Assembly: GCF_040712315.1 (NCBI RefSeq) | Contig: NC_134017.1 | Location: forward strand, 14,600,001 to 14,664,000 | Direction: 5' to 3' | From: Castanea sativa | Lineage: Eukaryota > Streptophyta > Magnoliopsida > Fagales > Fagaceae | Length of the DNA stretch: 64,000 nucleotides | Shown: piece by piece, positions 44,390 to 57,061 of the stretch | How positions within the stretch are numbered: position 1 is the first letter of the stretch | Layout of the letters: every line of letters starts with the position of its first letter | Made by a program: the position numbers and the translations under genes | The notes under the pieces: model-generated | The model's database searches: none | What the model saw: only the letters and a program-made list of their open reading frames with translations | Told to the model about the DNA's origin: nothing

Positions 44390-44725
44390 ATGCACACACA
44401 CACACACACACATAACACGACAAACATTAACTGAGTGGTGACATGTAGTTTCTTTCATCTATACTATTATCATGGAAGTGACCATTTAAAATGGAATAGG
44501 TACAACCCAATTGGTTAATCCACTTTGCTGCCTACTTTTCAAATATTCTAAAATATAATTACATATTTACATTGTTAAATTTAACTTACAAGAAATACTC
44601 TAGAGTCAAGATTAAGGTCCAAGAGATGATAAGATTATAAATTTTAAATTCTTACATATTAGCACATATTTTAAGGAAAATCTACTTGCTTTGTATTAAT
44701 TCAGTCAAGATTAAGGTCCATAGAC

Positions 44726-44760
<35 letters not shown>

Positions 44761-45475
44761 AACTTAAAAACATATAAAGAATCATAGTGCAAACATTAAC
44801 TGTGCTATGCTTTGGTTGAAAGTATGTGATATAAGATGGTATTAACTGATTTAGGAGCCATATATGGTTTTTCAGTGAATAAGTGTGTGGTGAGGATGAG
44901 GTTGTATGTATTGCATCTATAATACATACAACCTCATCATATGATATTTATATAGTGTCTTGTCATCGTCAAGTCTCCTTTGCTTTTTACAGGTGAGTGG
45001 TGACATATATAGAAGAGCAAATGCAATAGTACTGTTGGGAAGATACAGGATCTCAATCCCTGTTGGTGAAATAATTAAGGTACTTTCTCTCTCTCTCTCT
45101 CTCTCTTTGGTTGTGGTGGGTTGTTGAATTGGGGCAAGCAGGTGGCTTGCATGGAGTAGTAAGGTGGTTTTATTTAATATTGGGAGTGTTGACTATTTTG
45201 TGTAATATTGAATGATTCTTGTAGAACTGTTTTTATTTGATTAATTCATTTTAGGCTATTGCTAGTAATGATATTATAATTATCAAATGTATTGATAACT
45301 TCTCTATGCGTTTAAATTCATTGTTTTGTTAGGAACGTAGCTGAAAGTGAATGATTAAAGATGATTTTTAAAAAAAAATTAAAGTGAAATTGTGTAAATG
45401 AAATGTGTATTAACTTTTGCTTTGTTCTTTCATGAAATGACATTATAGGTATTTCTTGTAAACCACTTTATAGCA

Positions 45476-48400
45476 ATGGATAGGAATTGGATGAAACTTA
45501 CAAATAGAAGGTCATGAGCATATTTAGATGGAGTCCAACAGTTTTTGAATTTTGCATCTAACCATGCACACCCGCATGGAACGATTTCATATCCATGTAA
45601 ACAATGTGTGCATACAAATTCGTGGCCTATAGATGTCGTACAGGCTCACTTAGTGTCCAAAGAGATTTGTAGGGGTTATAACCCTTGGGTTTTTAATGGG
45701 GAATCATCATCTACACAAACTTCTTCTGAAATTCCTAATAGTCATGTCTAAGAAAACCCGATAAAGTATGCCGATCTTCGTGACATGTTGCATGACATGT
45801 TCCCCATATAAAATATGGCGTCTAGGCCAATGGAAGTAGTCTCTATTGTCCAACAACCCACAGAAGGTCCTAATGAAGATGCACTTCGGTTTATGAAATT
45901 GCTTGAAGATGCTAATCAACCCTGTTATGAAGGTTGTAAGCATTTTAGCAAATTGTCAGCCATTATGCATTTGTACCACATGAAGTGTCTTAATGGTTGG
46001 ACCAACAAATCATTTACCATGTTGCTACAATTTTTGCTTGATTTTCTTTCTTCAAATGCTAAGTTGCCAAAAGATTGTTATGAGGCTAGGAAGATTATTA
46101 AGGATTTGGGCTTGAGTTATGAGAAGATTTATACTTGTCCTAAAAATTGTATTTTATATTGGAAGGAGAATATCAATCTTGAAGCTTGTTCGAACTGTAA
46201 CTGTTCAAGATGGGAAAGTAATGAGTATAAAGGTTAACAAAATACTAATGCTTCCTCCAAGAAAAAAAAAGAAAAAGAAAAAGAAACCTGCAAAAATCCT
46301 ATGGTGGTTCCCTTTAAAGCCAAGATTGCAACGACTATTTATGTCTCCTAAAACAACCAATCATATAAAGTGGCATGCCAATGGTCGTGTGAATGACGGG
46401 TTATTGAGGCATCCTGCTGATTTTGAAGCTTGGAAATCATTTGACACATCTATGGGTTACTGACGGGTTACTAAGTACATAGAGTTCTCATCCGAGCCTC
46501 ATAATGTGAGATTTGGATTAGCAGTTGATGGATTTAACCCATATGGAAATATGAGTTGTACTCATAGTACATGGCTTGTCATTTTGATCTCATACAATCT
46601 CCCTCCATGGATGTGTACTTACAACCCCTAGTAGAAGAACTGAAGGAGTTATAGGATGTTAGAGTAAAAACGTTTGATGTGTCTTCCAAAAAATCATTCC
46701 AAATGCAAGCTGCATTATTGTGGACCATAAATGATTTTCCTGCATATAGTGATATCTCAAGTTGGAGTACCAAAGGTGCTCTTGCATGTCCCCCTTGTAA
46801 CTATAATAGTCAGTCTCGTTGGTTGAAATATGGAAGGAAATTTAGTTACATTGGACATAGGCGATACTTGGATAGTGATCATAAATTTCGTAAGAAAAAA
46901 CAATCATTTGATGGGCATGTTGATACGAGATTAGCTCTTATTACAATATCCAGAGGGGAAATCATGTTACAAACGGATTCTGTAGTTGATCATGTGTTTG
47001 GGAAGAAAATAGTTAATTTGCCCAAAAAAAGAAAAAATAGGGGAGGAAGCCTTAACTGTGTGGAAGAAGAGATGTATATTTTTCACCTTGCCTTATTAGG
47101 AGGACCATGTGTTGCGTCACAATCTTGACGTGATGCATATTGAAAAGAATGTAGTCGATAATAAAATCGGCACATTGTTGAACTTGGATGGCAAGACAAA
47201 GGATAACTTGAAGGCACGTCAAGACTTAAAGAATATAAGTATAAAAAGTGAACTTCACTTGGAAAATGTTGGGAATGATAAGACACGTATGCCACATGCT
47301 TGTTATCATATGAATGCTAGTGAAAATGATGGTTTTTTGTAAGTTTTGAAGCATGTAAGAGTGCTAGATGGATATTCTTTAAACATCTCATGTTATGTTA
47401 AACTCAAAGAATGCAAGATTAGTGAGATGAAGAGCCATGATAATCACATCTTAATGCAACAACTTTTTCCGATAGCAATATGCGGATCATTGCCCCCTGA
47501 AGTGAGTAGGCCTTTAATTTGCTTATCTTGTTTCTTTAGGGAGTTATGTTTCAAAGTACTAGATGTGAATGAACTTGGAGCTCTTGAGAAGAGAATTGCA
47601 GTGACATTGTGTGAGTTGCAAAGGATATTCCCTTCCTTTTTCTTTATAGTGATGATACATTTAGTTATGCATTTGGCTAGCGAAACCAAAGTTGTTAGCT
47701 CAGTTCATTATTGTTGGATGTATCTCATAGAGAGGTAACATGTATAGTAACTTTGTCTATTTAATTAATTGTTTTTCACACCAATTTCCCGTTGTTGATC
47801 TTAAGTATTCCAATAGGTACTTGTCAAGACTTAAGTCTTACGTGCATAATAAAGCTTATCTAGAAAGCTTCATTGCAGAAGGGTATATCAAATGAATGTT
47901 TAGCATTCTGCTCACGCTATTTTAAATCTGTTGAAACTGCATTCAATTGGCCTGTAAGGAATGTCAAGGAATCTATGGGTATGGTGGTGAGCATTAAACT
48001 AGATTCAAATTCATGGATCCAAGCACATTGTTATGTGCTATTCAATTGTGAAGAAATCACCCCATTTCACGAGTAAGTAATATGTCATTGAATATCCTTT
48101 CAAGGAATTCAAGTACAATATTCTAACTTACCACTAACACGTTTGTCTACATAGTGTACACATAGTGGAGATCAAGGTTGATTTCCCTTTTCATGTAATC
48201 GATGATGTTATTTAAAAGTAGAACATGGAGAAATTCTGCAGCTGGTTTAGGAACTATGTAAGTAAAGCATATATATATATAACTTTATTGTTTATAATAG
48301 GTGATGTCAATGTCTATATATAAAACTTGGTTGTAAGACTTTAGATAGCATACTTATAATAAACGTCATTGTCTATATTAGGTGATGTCAATAGATGCAT

Positions 48401-48990
48401 TTGAGAAAAAGAAACTCTCTGATAAAGTCATATGGCTTTCTCAATATCCAGATAATGAAGCAAAATAGTTCAAGCGTTATATTATAAATGGTGTGAAGTT
48501 TCACACCAAAGACTCTGAGGCAATTAGGAAAACTTAAAACAGTGGAGTTTATGTTGTTACTGAAAGTGGTGCTACTTATTATGGTGTACTAATCGATATT
48601 ATTGAGTTGAACTACTCTAACAAGTATCGATATGTACTATTCAAATGTCAATGAGTTGATGTTATTAGTGGGAGAGGATGCAAAAAAGATGAGTTTGGAT
48701 TTCCCCTCGTCAATTTTTCACGATTGATACACACGGGTGGTCGATTGATTAATAAGCCTTATGTATTAACATCTCAAGCTTCACAAGTGTTTTACGTGGA
48801 AGATATGAAACATAAAGATTTGGCAGTGGTGGTCAAAACAAAACCTAGGGAGGTGTTTGATGTTGGCATTAATGCTTCACATGATGATGATGATGATGAT
48901 GATGAACTGGGAACCTATCTTGAGAATGTCCCTTACAATATAACTACTGATGATGCATGTGATGATGCAAATGACAACCATGCTTAGGCT
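45476..48990 (+). pseudogene. CACTA transposase TNP2/TNPD, broken
   Basis: Catalytic transposase of En/Spm elements. In order: transposase-associated domain from ATG 45476 (MDRNWMKLTNRRS, TGA at 45515-45517, then FLNFASNHAHPHGTISYPC); TNP2 core pieces (GWTNKSFTMLLQFLLDFL; WHANGRVNDGLLRHPADFEA; VRFGLAVDGFNPYGNMS; ALACPPCNYNSQSRWLK; VLRHNLDVMHIEKNV); a DUF4218-like part (VKLKECKISEMKSHDNHILM; LFPIAICGSLPPEVSRPL; 47400-47735); a DUF4216-like part (ATYYGVLIDIIELNY; GRGCKKDEFGFPLVNF; 48560-48730); and a long Asp/Glu-rich tail (48880-49145). Numerous stops and frame changes (e.g. 46236, 46461, 47125, 47340) rule out a working enzyme. Confidence 0.85.
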
Positions 48991-49149
48991 CGAGTTAATG
49001 AAGAAGGAACCATTTATGATACACCGTTGATTAGTGAGGATGAATTGCTTGAACAAGACTTTATTGATGATGAAGAGCTTAGCGATGATGTTTATAAGTC
49101 TAATGATGATGAGTCCAATGATGATGAGTCTAGTGATTATGAGTCATAG

Positions 49150-50880
49150 AGTTTCAAAACCTCTTCTAGTTAGTTTCTTCTCCTTAAACTTGTTTGAAAT
49201 TGTTTGAAAATGATTAGTAGATTTAAAAGCCATTCGTAGTTTTTCTATTTCTAGACATCTTTCTAGTTGAAGTGGAGCTTTGCTTGATTTTTAGTCTCTC
49301 TAATTGGTTCATGTATGGTTCTCTTTGTTGAAATTGCTTAGTCACTTGATACTCTCTCTCTCTCTCTCTGCTTTTGTTTTTGTTTTAAATGAATATTGTC
49401 TAATGTTGATTCATGTCTGTGGATTTAGCTCACTAGCCTCTTCTTAAATCTATTTGGTACTTTATTCATAGTTTCATACATTGCACTAGATATAAGCTAA
49501 TGTGCTAATCTCATAGTTTCATACAATTGAACTACAAGAACTTTACTTTTTAAAAGAAGCATATTATTGAATAGTCATAAGGATGCTATAGTACCCTCCT
49601 TTAAGTCTGGTTCAGATTGATATCATCACTCCTAAGCAACCATTTAACTTTCATTATCTACCAAGTACCAAACTTTTGAAGCTAGCCATTAGTTTCTTAT
49701 GAGATACTATTTTGTAAAGACTTACTAACTATACAATTGCTAAAACCTTCACATACTTTATTTTTGTATCAAACATGATTTTTTGTTGATTCTTATTAGT
49801 GAAATTTGAACCGAAGAATGTTTCCACTAGCTGAATTAATGCTCATTTTCACTCTAGAGAATTGAGTGGAATTTAATTAACTCATACCCCCTGCCTTAAA
49901 AAATGGAATAATACAAAAATTTGATCATACTAAGAAGTCCAATTCTCTGTCCACAATGATGACTTATTTGGTGAGTTGGGTCATCCAAAAGTTTCTCCAC
50001 TTCTCATCCCATTGCATGTATTAATCTACATGTTTAATTTATTAAGTGAACAAGCAAAACATGGTCCATTATGCAATTAGTTGAATCTTACAATATAGCA
50101 AAGAGAACAGTTTGAAATTAGCAGGTGAGTTTCTAATAAGTACAAGTAGTAGTCTTAGTTGAGAAGCAAAACTAACCACTAGATTAGGAGCATCAGTTTG
50201 CTTGCACATGACCCATGGTACTCCTGTTTGGAGATCAACTACCATTTTAGCTATCCAACGAACATAAGAGGGCCCTTTTCATACATTGTGGCATATTGGC
50301 ATGTTAGATTCTAGTGCATTTTGCACAAATTTCTAGAATTTTGTTATTGTATTATGCCTTGGATCTAAGTTCTTCTAGAACAGGTAAAGAGTGGTATAAA
50401 GTTAAGATATTTGAGATTTGTGATAGATAAGTTCTCTTAATACATTAGTGTTTGAATCTATTACAATTTAAGCATCTGGCTTATTTTTCAATTTGACCTT
50501 CCATAGTATTCCTTTAAAGAAAAGTAATTGTAGCATCAATGTATGACATAAGTAACTATTATTTTTATTTTTGCATGTTTTTAACACAAAAGCACTTATA
50601 TGTTGAAGCCATATTGACCTTGCTTGTTTTCATGTGGAGCATATTTAATACCATAGATTAATTGCACCTTCTACTTTGTTTGTGTCTTCTAACTTTTAAA
50701 TGACTATAGGGCAAGAGCAGTTGCAATTTGAAAGAGATCTTAGGGCTGCACTTGAAGTCAGTTTGAGCATGTCTTCTAGATAATTTTCCAATTCACGTGG
50801 CATGGATTCTAAGGTTTGTATAGATCTTAAGGTAGTTTTCTTTTCCCTTTCATGTTAAATGCTTGCATAACACATGCTTA
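49150..50880. other. CACTA interior, non-coding
   Basis: AT-rich sequence with no supported frame; (CT)n at 49352-49368. Confidence 0.4.
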
Positions 50881-50904
50881 TGACTTCAAACTGATGTGAA
50901 GACA

Positions 50905-51090
50905 AGGGCTCAGTTAGAGGAGATTGCACTTGCCAAAGCAGATGTAGCCAGGTTGAAGCAGAAATTTGCAGAATAAGTGACCACTACTAAATATACTATT
51001 ACCAACAGGCGTGGAGTTGGGACTACTGGCTCTTCTTACAAAATTGTACCAAGGGCATCTTCTTGCAAAAATGTTGAAGGATTTGTTTAA
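50905..51090 (+). pseudogene. C-terminal coiled-coil remnant of the second CACTA gene (TNPA-like)
   Basis: Reads KTRAQLEEIALAKADVARLKQKFAE, a stop, then TTTKYTITNRRGVGTTGSSY. The coiled coil followed by a short basic, Gly/Ser tail, just before the right end of a CACTA element, fits the end of the DNA-binding accessory protein. Only this piece is readable. Confidence 0.4.
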
Positions 51091-51399
51091 ATACTTTGGA
51101 ACTTTGATAATGGTTATAGACAATGTTATATGTATTTGATAATATATTTCTATATTAATATTACGTTAGTTTGGAGACATATGTGGTATTGTTAATTAGT
51201 TGCATTTGTGGTATTGTGTTAGTAGAGCTAAAACTATTACAGGTTCTTTGTAACAGGTCTGTAAAAAAAAAAAAAAAAATAGTGGTTTTAATACATGCTG
51301 GAAAAAAAAAAAAAAAAAAAAAACCTTTGAGCGCTGCTAAAGGTGCATATATTATGATTTAAATGATGCTCTATAGCAGCATTTTTGCTTGACGCTAAA

Positions 51400-51780
51400 A
51401 GGTTTGCACATATAGCGGCATTTCTTCCCACTGCTAAAAGTTCAATGAGTCCGTTTTAATTGGTTCCCTATAGTGGTGCCCTTTGCCTGCCGCTAAAGGT
51501 GGACACCAATAGCGGCAGGCATAACCCGCCGCTAAAAGTCAATTGACATGAATTCTGACCTCATATGGTGGTGGTTTTCTGCCCATCGCAAAAATCCAAA
51601 AATGCCACTAAAAGGTGTATTTATAGCGGCGTTTTTTGTTATCGCCGCAATAAAGCTATTGTGGCAATGCAACACTAGCGGGTAGAACTGCCGCAATAGC
51701 CCTTGCCACAATAGGCCAAATGGACCTTTAGCGGCAGTTTTCTTGGCTTTTGCGGCAATTTCGGCCCACCGCAATAGTTT
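51400..51780. repeat. Right subterminal repeats of the CACTA element
   Basis: TAGCGGCA, GCCGCTAAAA, ACCGCAATA and related words in both orientations, mirroring 41880-42235. A and T runs at 51262-51277 and 51301-51323 precede them. Confidence 0.8.
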
Positions 51781-51963
51781 AGTTTTTTTGAAGTGTTTAT
51801 TCAATTAGTTGATTTATTTTGTCTCGAGGGTTGATAAGATAAACCCCTTAGGTTTTTACTATGGAATTTTATATTCCATTTATTTTCCTTAGGTCACCAT
51901 ATCATCATGTTTAGTGTTTTCAGTTGCTTTTATTATTTGCATAATATTGGTGATTGTTGCATT

Positions 51964-53147
51964 TGTTGATACCCATTTTCGTGACGCATTTTCTACAAGT
52001 CCGATTAAACCAAGCCTAACTTCTTTGCGAGCTCAATTCATTTATTATATTATATTTTATTATTTTAAGCATGGCCCAAGCCCATTCGACTAATTGGGGG
52101 AAATTGAAGAAGTGTGGTTTGGAGGGCATGGGTCGGTTCCTTTCGGACCTTTTGCATGAGCTTAACACATACGTGCTACTAAGTGGGCAAGGGACACTGG
52201 TAGCACCTTAAGCTCATGGAGGAGGTCTTGTACCTGAAATTTTCACCCCAAAACAACTTTTATGCTCTGGGTGATTGTGGCCCAAAGTTTCTGCCCTAAC
52301 CTAATTTTGCTATCATATTTTCTTTTCCACCCAAAGAACATAGCTGACCCTAAACTAATTAGCTAGCCTATTGTAGCCACCAAATGCAACTATCAAAAGC
52401 CTACAATGACAAGAAAACAATTGCTAATGGAGTCAGCCACTTTATTTTCAAAATCATGCTAAAAGCATGCTAAACTCTTCCCTAAACAAAACAACCCAAG
52501 CCAAAACACTAAATTAGTATCATGGGGGATATAAGCCTCTTCCATTACTCAAAAACCAGTCATTAGCAACACCCTAAACACTATATAAAACTCTATCTTC
52601 AGCTCATAAAGAAACTAACCACATTCTACCCACATACCTGAAACTTCAAAGAAAAAGCTCATTTAGCCAGTCAACAATCTCACAATTCCAAAGCTTAGGG
52701 GTGGAAATATGGGTACAGGGGAATCTTCCCTCTCTTCCTCAACCTCTCTTAATTTCCTCTTCTCGATGACTGTGGGTCGAAGTTTCAGACCTGTTGAACC
52801 ATGTTTTCCCCATAGAGCTGAAACTTGAGAGCAAAAACCAATTGAGTTAGGAAACATTCTCACAATTCCGAACCGTAGGGGTGGAAATATGGGTGTAGGG
52901 GAATCTTCATTCTCTTCCTCACAACCTCTCTCAATTTCCTCCTCTTGATGACTGTGGGTCGAAGTTTCAGATCCGTTATATTTTTATACTTTTTCTGCAC
53001 TTTTGTTATTAGTATTTTGATTCTCTCTTGTCGAAGCACCATTAGCCTTTTGTTCATTATACATTTGGAATTTCGGGCTTGATTCTCCACAATAAACACT
53101 TCTAAAGAACCCAAGTAGAGATTTTTGTCGCAAAAACGTCATCGACA
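51964..53147 (+). mobile_element. Solo Gypsy LTR, 1184 bp
   Basis: TGTTGATACCC...CATCGACA with the perfect 5-bp duplication GCATT on both sides (51959-51963, 53148-53152). A TATA box (CACTATATAAAACTC, near 52578) lies about halfway. No internal domain or partner LTR. A 180-bp segment is duplicated in tandem inside it. Confidence 0.85.
52636..52995 (+). repeat. 180-bp tandem duplication inside the solo LTR
   Basis: CTGAAACTT...CACAATTCCAAAGCTTAGGGGTGGAAATATGGG...GACTGTGGGTCGAAGTTTCAGA recurs with an exact 180-base offset (e.g. CACAATTCC at 52681 and 52861). Confidence 0.85.
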
Positions 53148-53462
53148 GCATTAACCAAAGGTAATTCATAATTGATCTAATTGACAACTTGACTTTAAAA
53201 CTAGTTAATAAAAGGTTTAATAAGCTTCTAAAATAAACGGTTATAGACATCTTCCAATTGTAAAATGCATTCAGATGGGTTTTCACTTACAAAGTATATA
53301 ATATGAAAATCTTCTTCAACTATGTTTTAGCTGTGGTTTAGTTCCTCATGAAACATCCACATGTCCATCCCTTCCTTACATGCATCCAGATGACTATACC
53401 CCTTCTCAACCTTCTATCTCCCCACCTCTCCAACTATCCAAATTCTATCATATGACACATTT

Positions 53463-53843
53463 TGGAAAAATTACACTTTACTACCTTAAATTATACCATA
53501 AATTACACTTTGTATCTTAAACTTTTCAAATGCATATTTTACACCCTAAATTATGACTCTTGTTACACTTTGCACCCCGACATTAAGTTTGTCATTAACT
53601 TTGATGTAAATCAAAAGTTTAGGATACAGAGTGTAATCAAAATTATAGTTTAAGATGATAAAGCGTAATTTCTTCTGTGTTTTTAAGGGATCGAGAAGAG
53701 GGACATTTGGGTAGTTTCATATGATGTCATACTTTTCTATCCAAGTTAATGACAAACTCAATATTGGGGTGCAAAGTGTAACAAATGCTGTAGTTTAAGA
53801 TGCAAAATATACATTCGAAAAGTTTAGGGTACAAAGTTTAGCC
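53463..53843. mobile_element. Long-inverted-repeat MITE (MULE-like), about 380 bp
   Basis: Arms of about 140 bp: the left arm has TTACACTTTGTATCTTAAAC, TTTTCAAATGCATATTTTAC and TTACACTTTGCACCCC...; the right arm, read backward, has the same succession (TTTGTACCCTAAACTTTTCGAATGTATATTTTGCA...TTACACTTTGCACCCC). The loop is 53610-53740. Ends are approximate and no target duplication was found. Confidence 0.65.
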
Positions 53844-54415
53844 TTCCACCTCAATATCTTCTAATTACAAATTAAATTATTGATTCACATTGAATGATGA
53901 TTTTTTTTTCTAAATGACCTTTTCTTGTTTTCTCCAATTAACTTTCCCACTTGAATTTTTTTAATATTTTTCAAATTTGGGGTATATTTTTCCATTTGAG
54001 GCTTCTAAATTCCCAAATTTGAGGTATATTTTCATATTTGAGATATACTTTCGTAAATGAAAGTTTTAAATCATACAATTATTGAAATTACAACAAATGT
54101 TATAGATTTTCATTTTTCCTACGAGTCAAATAACATAGAATATTTTTTTTAACCTATTCCAAAATCGCAATCAAACCAAAACACAAGCAAAACGAGTCAA
54201 ATCTTTAACCAAACAAGAAAAGAAAATAACAATTGCTTTTTTGGGAAAACGTTTTTCGTCAAACAAACGCGTGGACAATATGACCACAACGGCACAACCA
54301 AACAAACCGGCTCAAAATTTCGTATATGTCGTGTTGACTGTTGACTTATCCGAAAGGGTTCAAAGTCTTTTTAAGTCCACACCCATAGTTCTATTCACAG
54401 AACTTGCCTTACATT

Positions 54416-54990
54416 CAGTGTGGCCGATACCGTACCGGTACCAGCCGTACTGGCTAGTGCACCGGTACCGGTACACTTCTATATTGTACCGAAAAAAATA
54501 CCGGCCGTACCGGCCGCGTACCGGCCTATTTCGGGCAATACCGGCTGGTACTGGGAATACCGGCCGGTACAGAATTTTTTTTTTTTTTTTTTTTTAGTTT
54601 TGTAATTTTTGAATTTTTGTAAAGGCATAATGGTAACTTATTTACATTAACTTCTTAGTATTATTTGTTTTCTTAGTATGCAATGAATAACTAAGCTTTC
54701 TATTTTTTATATTGTGTTTTTTTTTTCTTTTATTTGATACTAAAGTCTAAAATTATGAATAATTTGTTCTGAATTAAGGTAATGTTTTATAATAAACTTT
54801 TATATTTACTATAATATAAGTGAAATATTATATGTTTATAAACATGGTTCTAGAGATTTTGGTGTGTGTGTGTGTGTATATATAAAATAGCGGTAAACCC
54901 GAAACGGTACACCGGTATTGATCAGTATCCGAAATATATCGTACCGGTGGCCAAACCGGTATAGCCTCCGGTACGGTATTGACTTCCTTG
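54416..54990. mobile_element. hAT-type non-autonomous element rich in CGGTACCG motifs
   Basis: Starts CAGTGTGGCCGATACCGTACCGG; the right end read backward is CAAGGAAGTCAATACCGTACCGG. Flanked by the perfect 8-bp duplication CTTACATT (54408-54415 and 54991-54998), which fits hAT. Both subterminal regions are arrays of CCGGTACCGGTAC, TACCGGCC and ACCGGT words; the middle (54565-54890) is T- and AT-rich. Open frames over the arrays (rich in Pro/Tyr/Arg) are translations of the repeat. Confidence 0.8.
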
Positions 54991-55049
54991 CTTACATTTC
55001 ATTTCAGCCAATGACCTAAATGATGTACAGGTAACTTTTTAAATGATAT

Positions 55050-55240
55050 GTGTTAAAAATTAAAATTATTTCACTATTTAACTTATTTTTACTATTATTT
55101 ATGAGTTTTATTGTACTTTTTGGCACTATTTATAAGTCACATTGTATTATTTCAACTAACTGTTACCTTTATCTATAGTACTTTTAGTAATAATTTTTCA
55201 GTTTCAACAAAAATAAATAGTATCCAAATACACCCTTATT
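55050..55240 (-). mobile_element. MITE related to 31710-31909, reversed
   Basis: Contains TTTTTGGCACTATTTATAAG...TTTCAACTAACTGTTACCTTTATCTATAGTACTTTTAG...TTTTTCAGTTTCAAC, then ATAGTATCCAAATACACCC. This is the inverse order of motifs of the same MITE family (TTTGGATACC...CTGAAAACTG). The left end is unclear. Confidence 0.45.
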
Positions 55241-55249
55241 GTGTGAGGG

Positions 55250-56584
55250 TTGGCTTTGATTTTGGTCTACCTACTTTATTGGGAGTACCCTTCAAAAGTT
55301 GACCTTCAAATTTTTTTAGGTAGATTGTATCAGTCTGCCATGCCATACACGAGGGACTGACCAAATCAAACTTTAAATAACGTTCATCTAAATGTTCACA
55401 TTCATCTCTAGAAAGAGAATGTTCACATTCATCTAAATTTTCTTTTGGACGAAGTTAGTTAGGAGGAAAGTTCCTTCTATCTATTGCGTGTTGTTAACAG
55501 TCATGGTTGCTTTATTAGCACAGGTTATATATATTAAATGTTGAGTTACGAGTTGGAATGCAATCTTACAAAAGGAAAACAAAATATGCACAGCCCCCCC
55601 CCCCCATTGGTTTATTGTTAAAGCACAAAAACTCTTTGAAGTTTTAAACGAAAAACTTAACCCATGTAATGTTGTTTTACGTTTACCGTTAAACATCCAT
55701 TAAAATAAATGATGAATTGCTCATATGATAACACATGTCTATATTTAACATGTCTATATTTAGAGTTATATTTTCCTAGGAAACAATACCACATGGGGGC
55801 TTTGTGTTACACTCTAAATAAAGCCCGAAGGGGTTCAATATTATACAATGAGCTGTTTACACACACACACACACACACAAAAATATCATAGTGGGATTTG
55901 GTGTTGTACTCAAAAAAATCAAGGATTGGGTTTTGTGTTTTATAGGAAAACCATGAGAGGGTTTTGTTTATTTTTTCACAAAAAAAAAAATACTATCAAT
56001 ACAAAGCGAATCCTCTAAATTTTTAGGGTAATTCCACCATGGGATTCCCAAAAATTTTCCATTATTCCATCCATATTGAAATGACTTGATTAAATTTTAC
56101 CAAGTCATCAACATTTAGATAAACGCTAACATTCTCTATTTTGGTATTTATTTAAACTATGATGATATAGAAAATTTATTTTACTTGTTTGAAAATGAAT
56201 ATATAGGATTTTATAAATTCCACAATAAAGCTACCCTAAAAATTTTAGATCTTAATCCCTTATTAATGATTCACAATTGGGCATGTTATATAGTAAATAT
56301 AAACAATTGAAGGTGGTTTTTTATTCTTAATATTTAAAAAAAAATAAAGGGAAAAATTAATTGTAACCCAATTCTTTAAAAAGTAACAAAGGTTTAATTT
56401 ATTACTTATTGAAATTTCAAAGTTTAATAAGATTTAATTTGTTACGTCATTAAATTAATACAAATAAGGAATCAATGTTATGTCATGTAGCTAGAGATAA
56501 AGTTTTTTGCCATGAGTTTTAGTTAACTTAATTGGTAAGATTTATTATTTTCAAATAAGGGATCTTACTTTAAATTACCTCTAC

Positions 56585-56615
<31 letters not shown>

Positions 56616-57000
56616 AGAAGAAGAAGAAGAAGAAGAAGAAAAGACCCTCACTAATATCATGACCTAACGGTGAGGAGCAATTATCATGAAATGAGTCACA
56701 AGTTTTAATTCCTCTCGTCCCACTTACAACAACAAGAATAAATTAAATGGAAATTTTATTTAATAATGGAAATTTTATTTCTCCAAACACCCAATTTATA
56801 AAACCATTTAAGTAGGTTATGTGATTAAAAGAAAACTAAGATACTCTTTTGAAACTCTATCCTTTAACAGTAGTGATAACTTATAACAAACAATGAGTCA
56901 AGTTTTGTCTTCTCTCTCACACGGTGAGACATATGTGGGGCTCGTATATGTCTATGCGGTCTTATGTTACTACTCACTCTTCTAAATAAACGAGAGCAAG
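55250..57000. other. AT-rich intergenic DNA upstream of the second kinase
   Basis: No gene seen. Simple repeats: a C run at about 55596-55605, (AC)n at 55858-55880, (AAT)n at about 56585-56613 running directly into (GAA)n to about 56641. Confidence 0.5.
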
Positions 57001-57015
57001 TCATTTGCTAGTTTC

Positions 57016-57025
57016 ATATATATAT
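57016..57025 (+). promoter_or_regulatory. Possible TATA box of the malectin-like kinase gene
   Basis: ATATATATATGCC about 40 bp upstream of the ATG at 57062. The leader would be very short; start site inferred. Confidence 0.35.
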
Positions 57026-57061
57026 GCCTCGCACTCTCGTCTTAATATAACAAATACTAGC

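Larger units (their letters stand above)
41861..51795 (+). mobile_element. CACTA (En/Spm) DNA transposon, complete ends, decayed, with captured host exons
   Basis: Left end CACTACAAGAAATTTG at 41861; right end, read backward, CACTTCAAAAAAACTAAAC from 51795. Flanked by TTT on both sides (41858-41860, 51796-51798), the 3-bp duplication expected for CACTA. Both subterminal regions are packed with TAGCGGC/GCCGCTA/GCGGCA words in both orientations. Inside: host gene fragments at 42.4-45.1 kb, a broken TNP2 transposase at 45.5-49.0 kb, and the tail of a second gene near 50.9-51.1 kb. The right terminus has lost the canonical CACTAC, which would hinder excision. CT microsatellites lie at 42477-42513, 44355-44388, 44728-44757, 45088-45107 and 49352-49368. 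Confidence 0.9.

Noticed and set aside
54241..54605. Pro/Tyr/Arg-rich frames
   Set aside because: Translations of CGGTACCG arrays in a hAT-type element.
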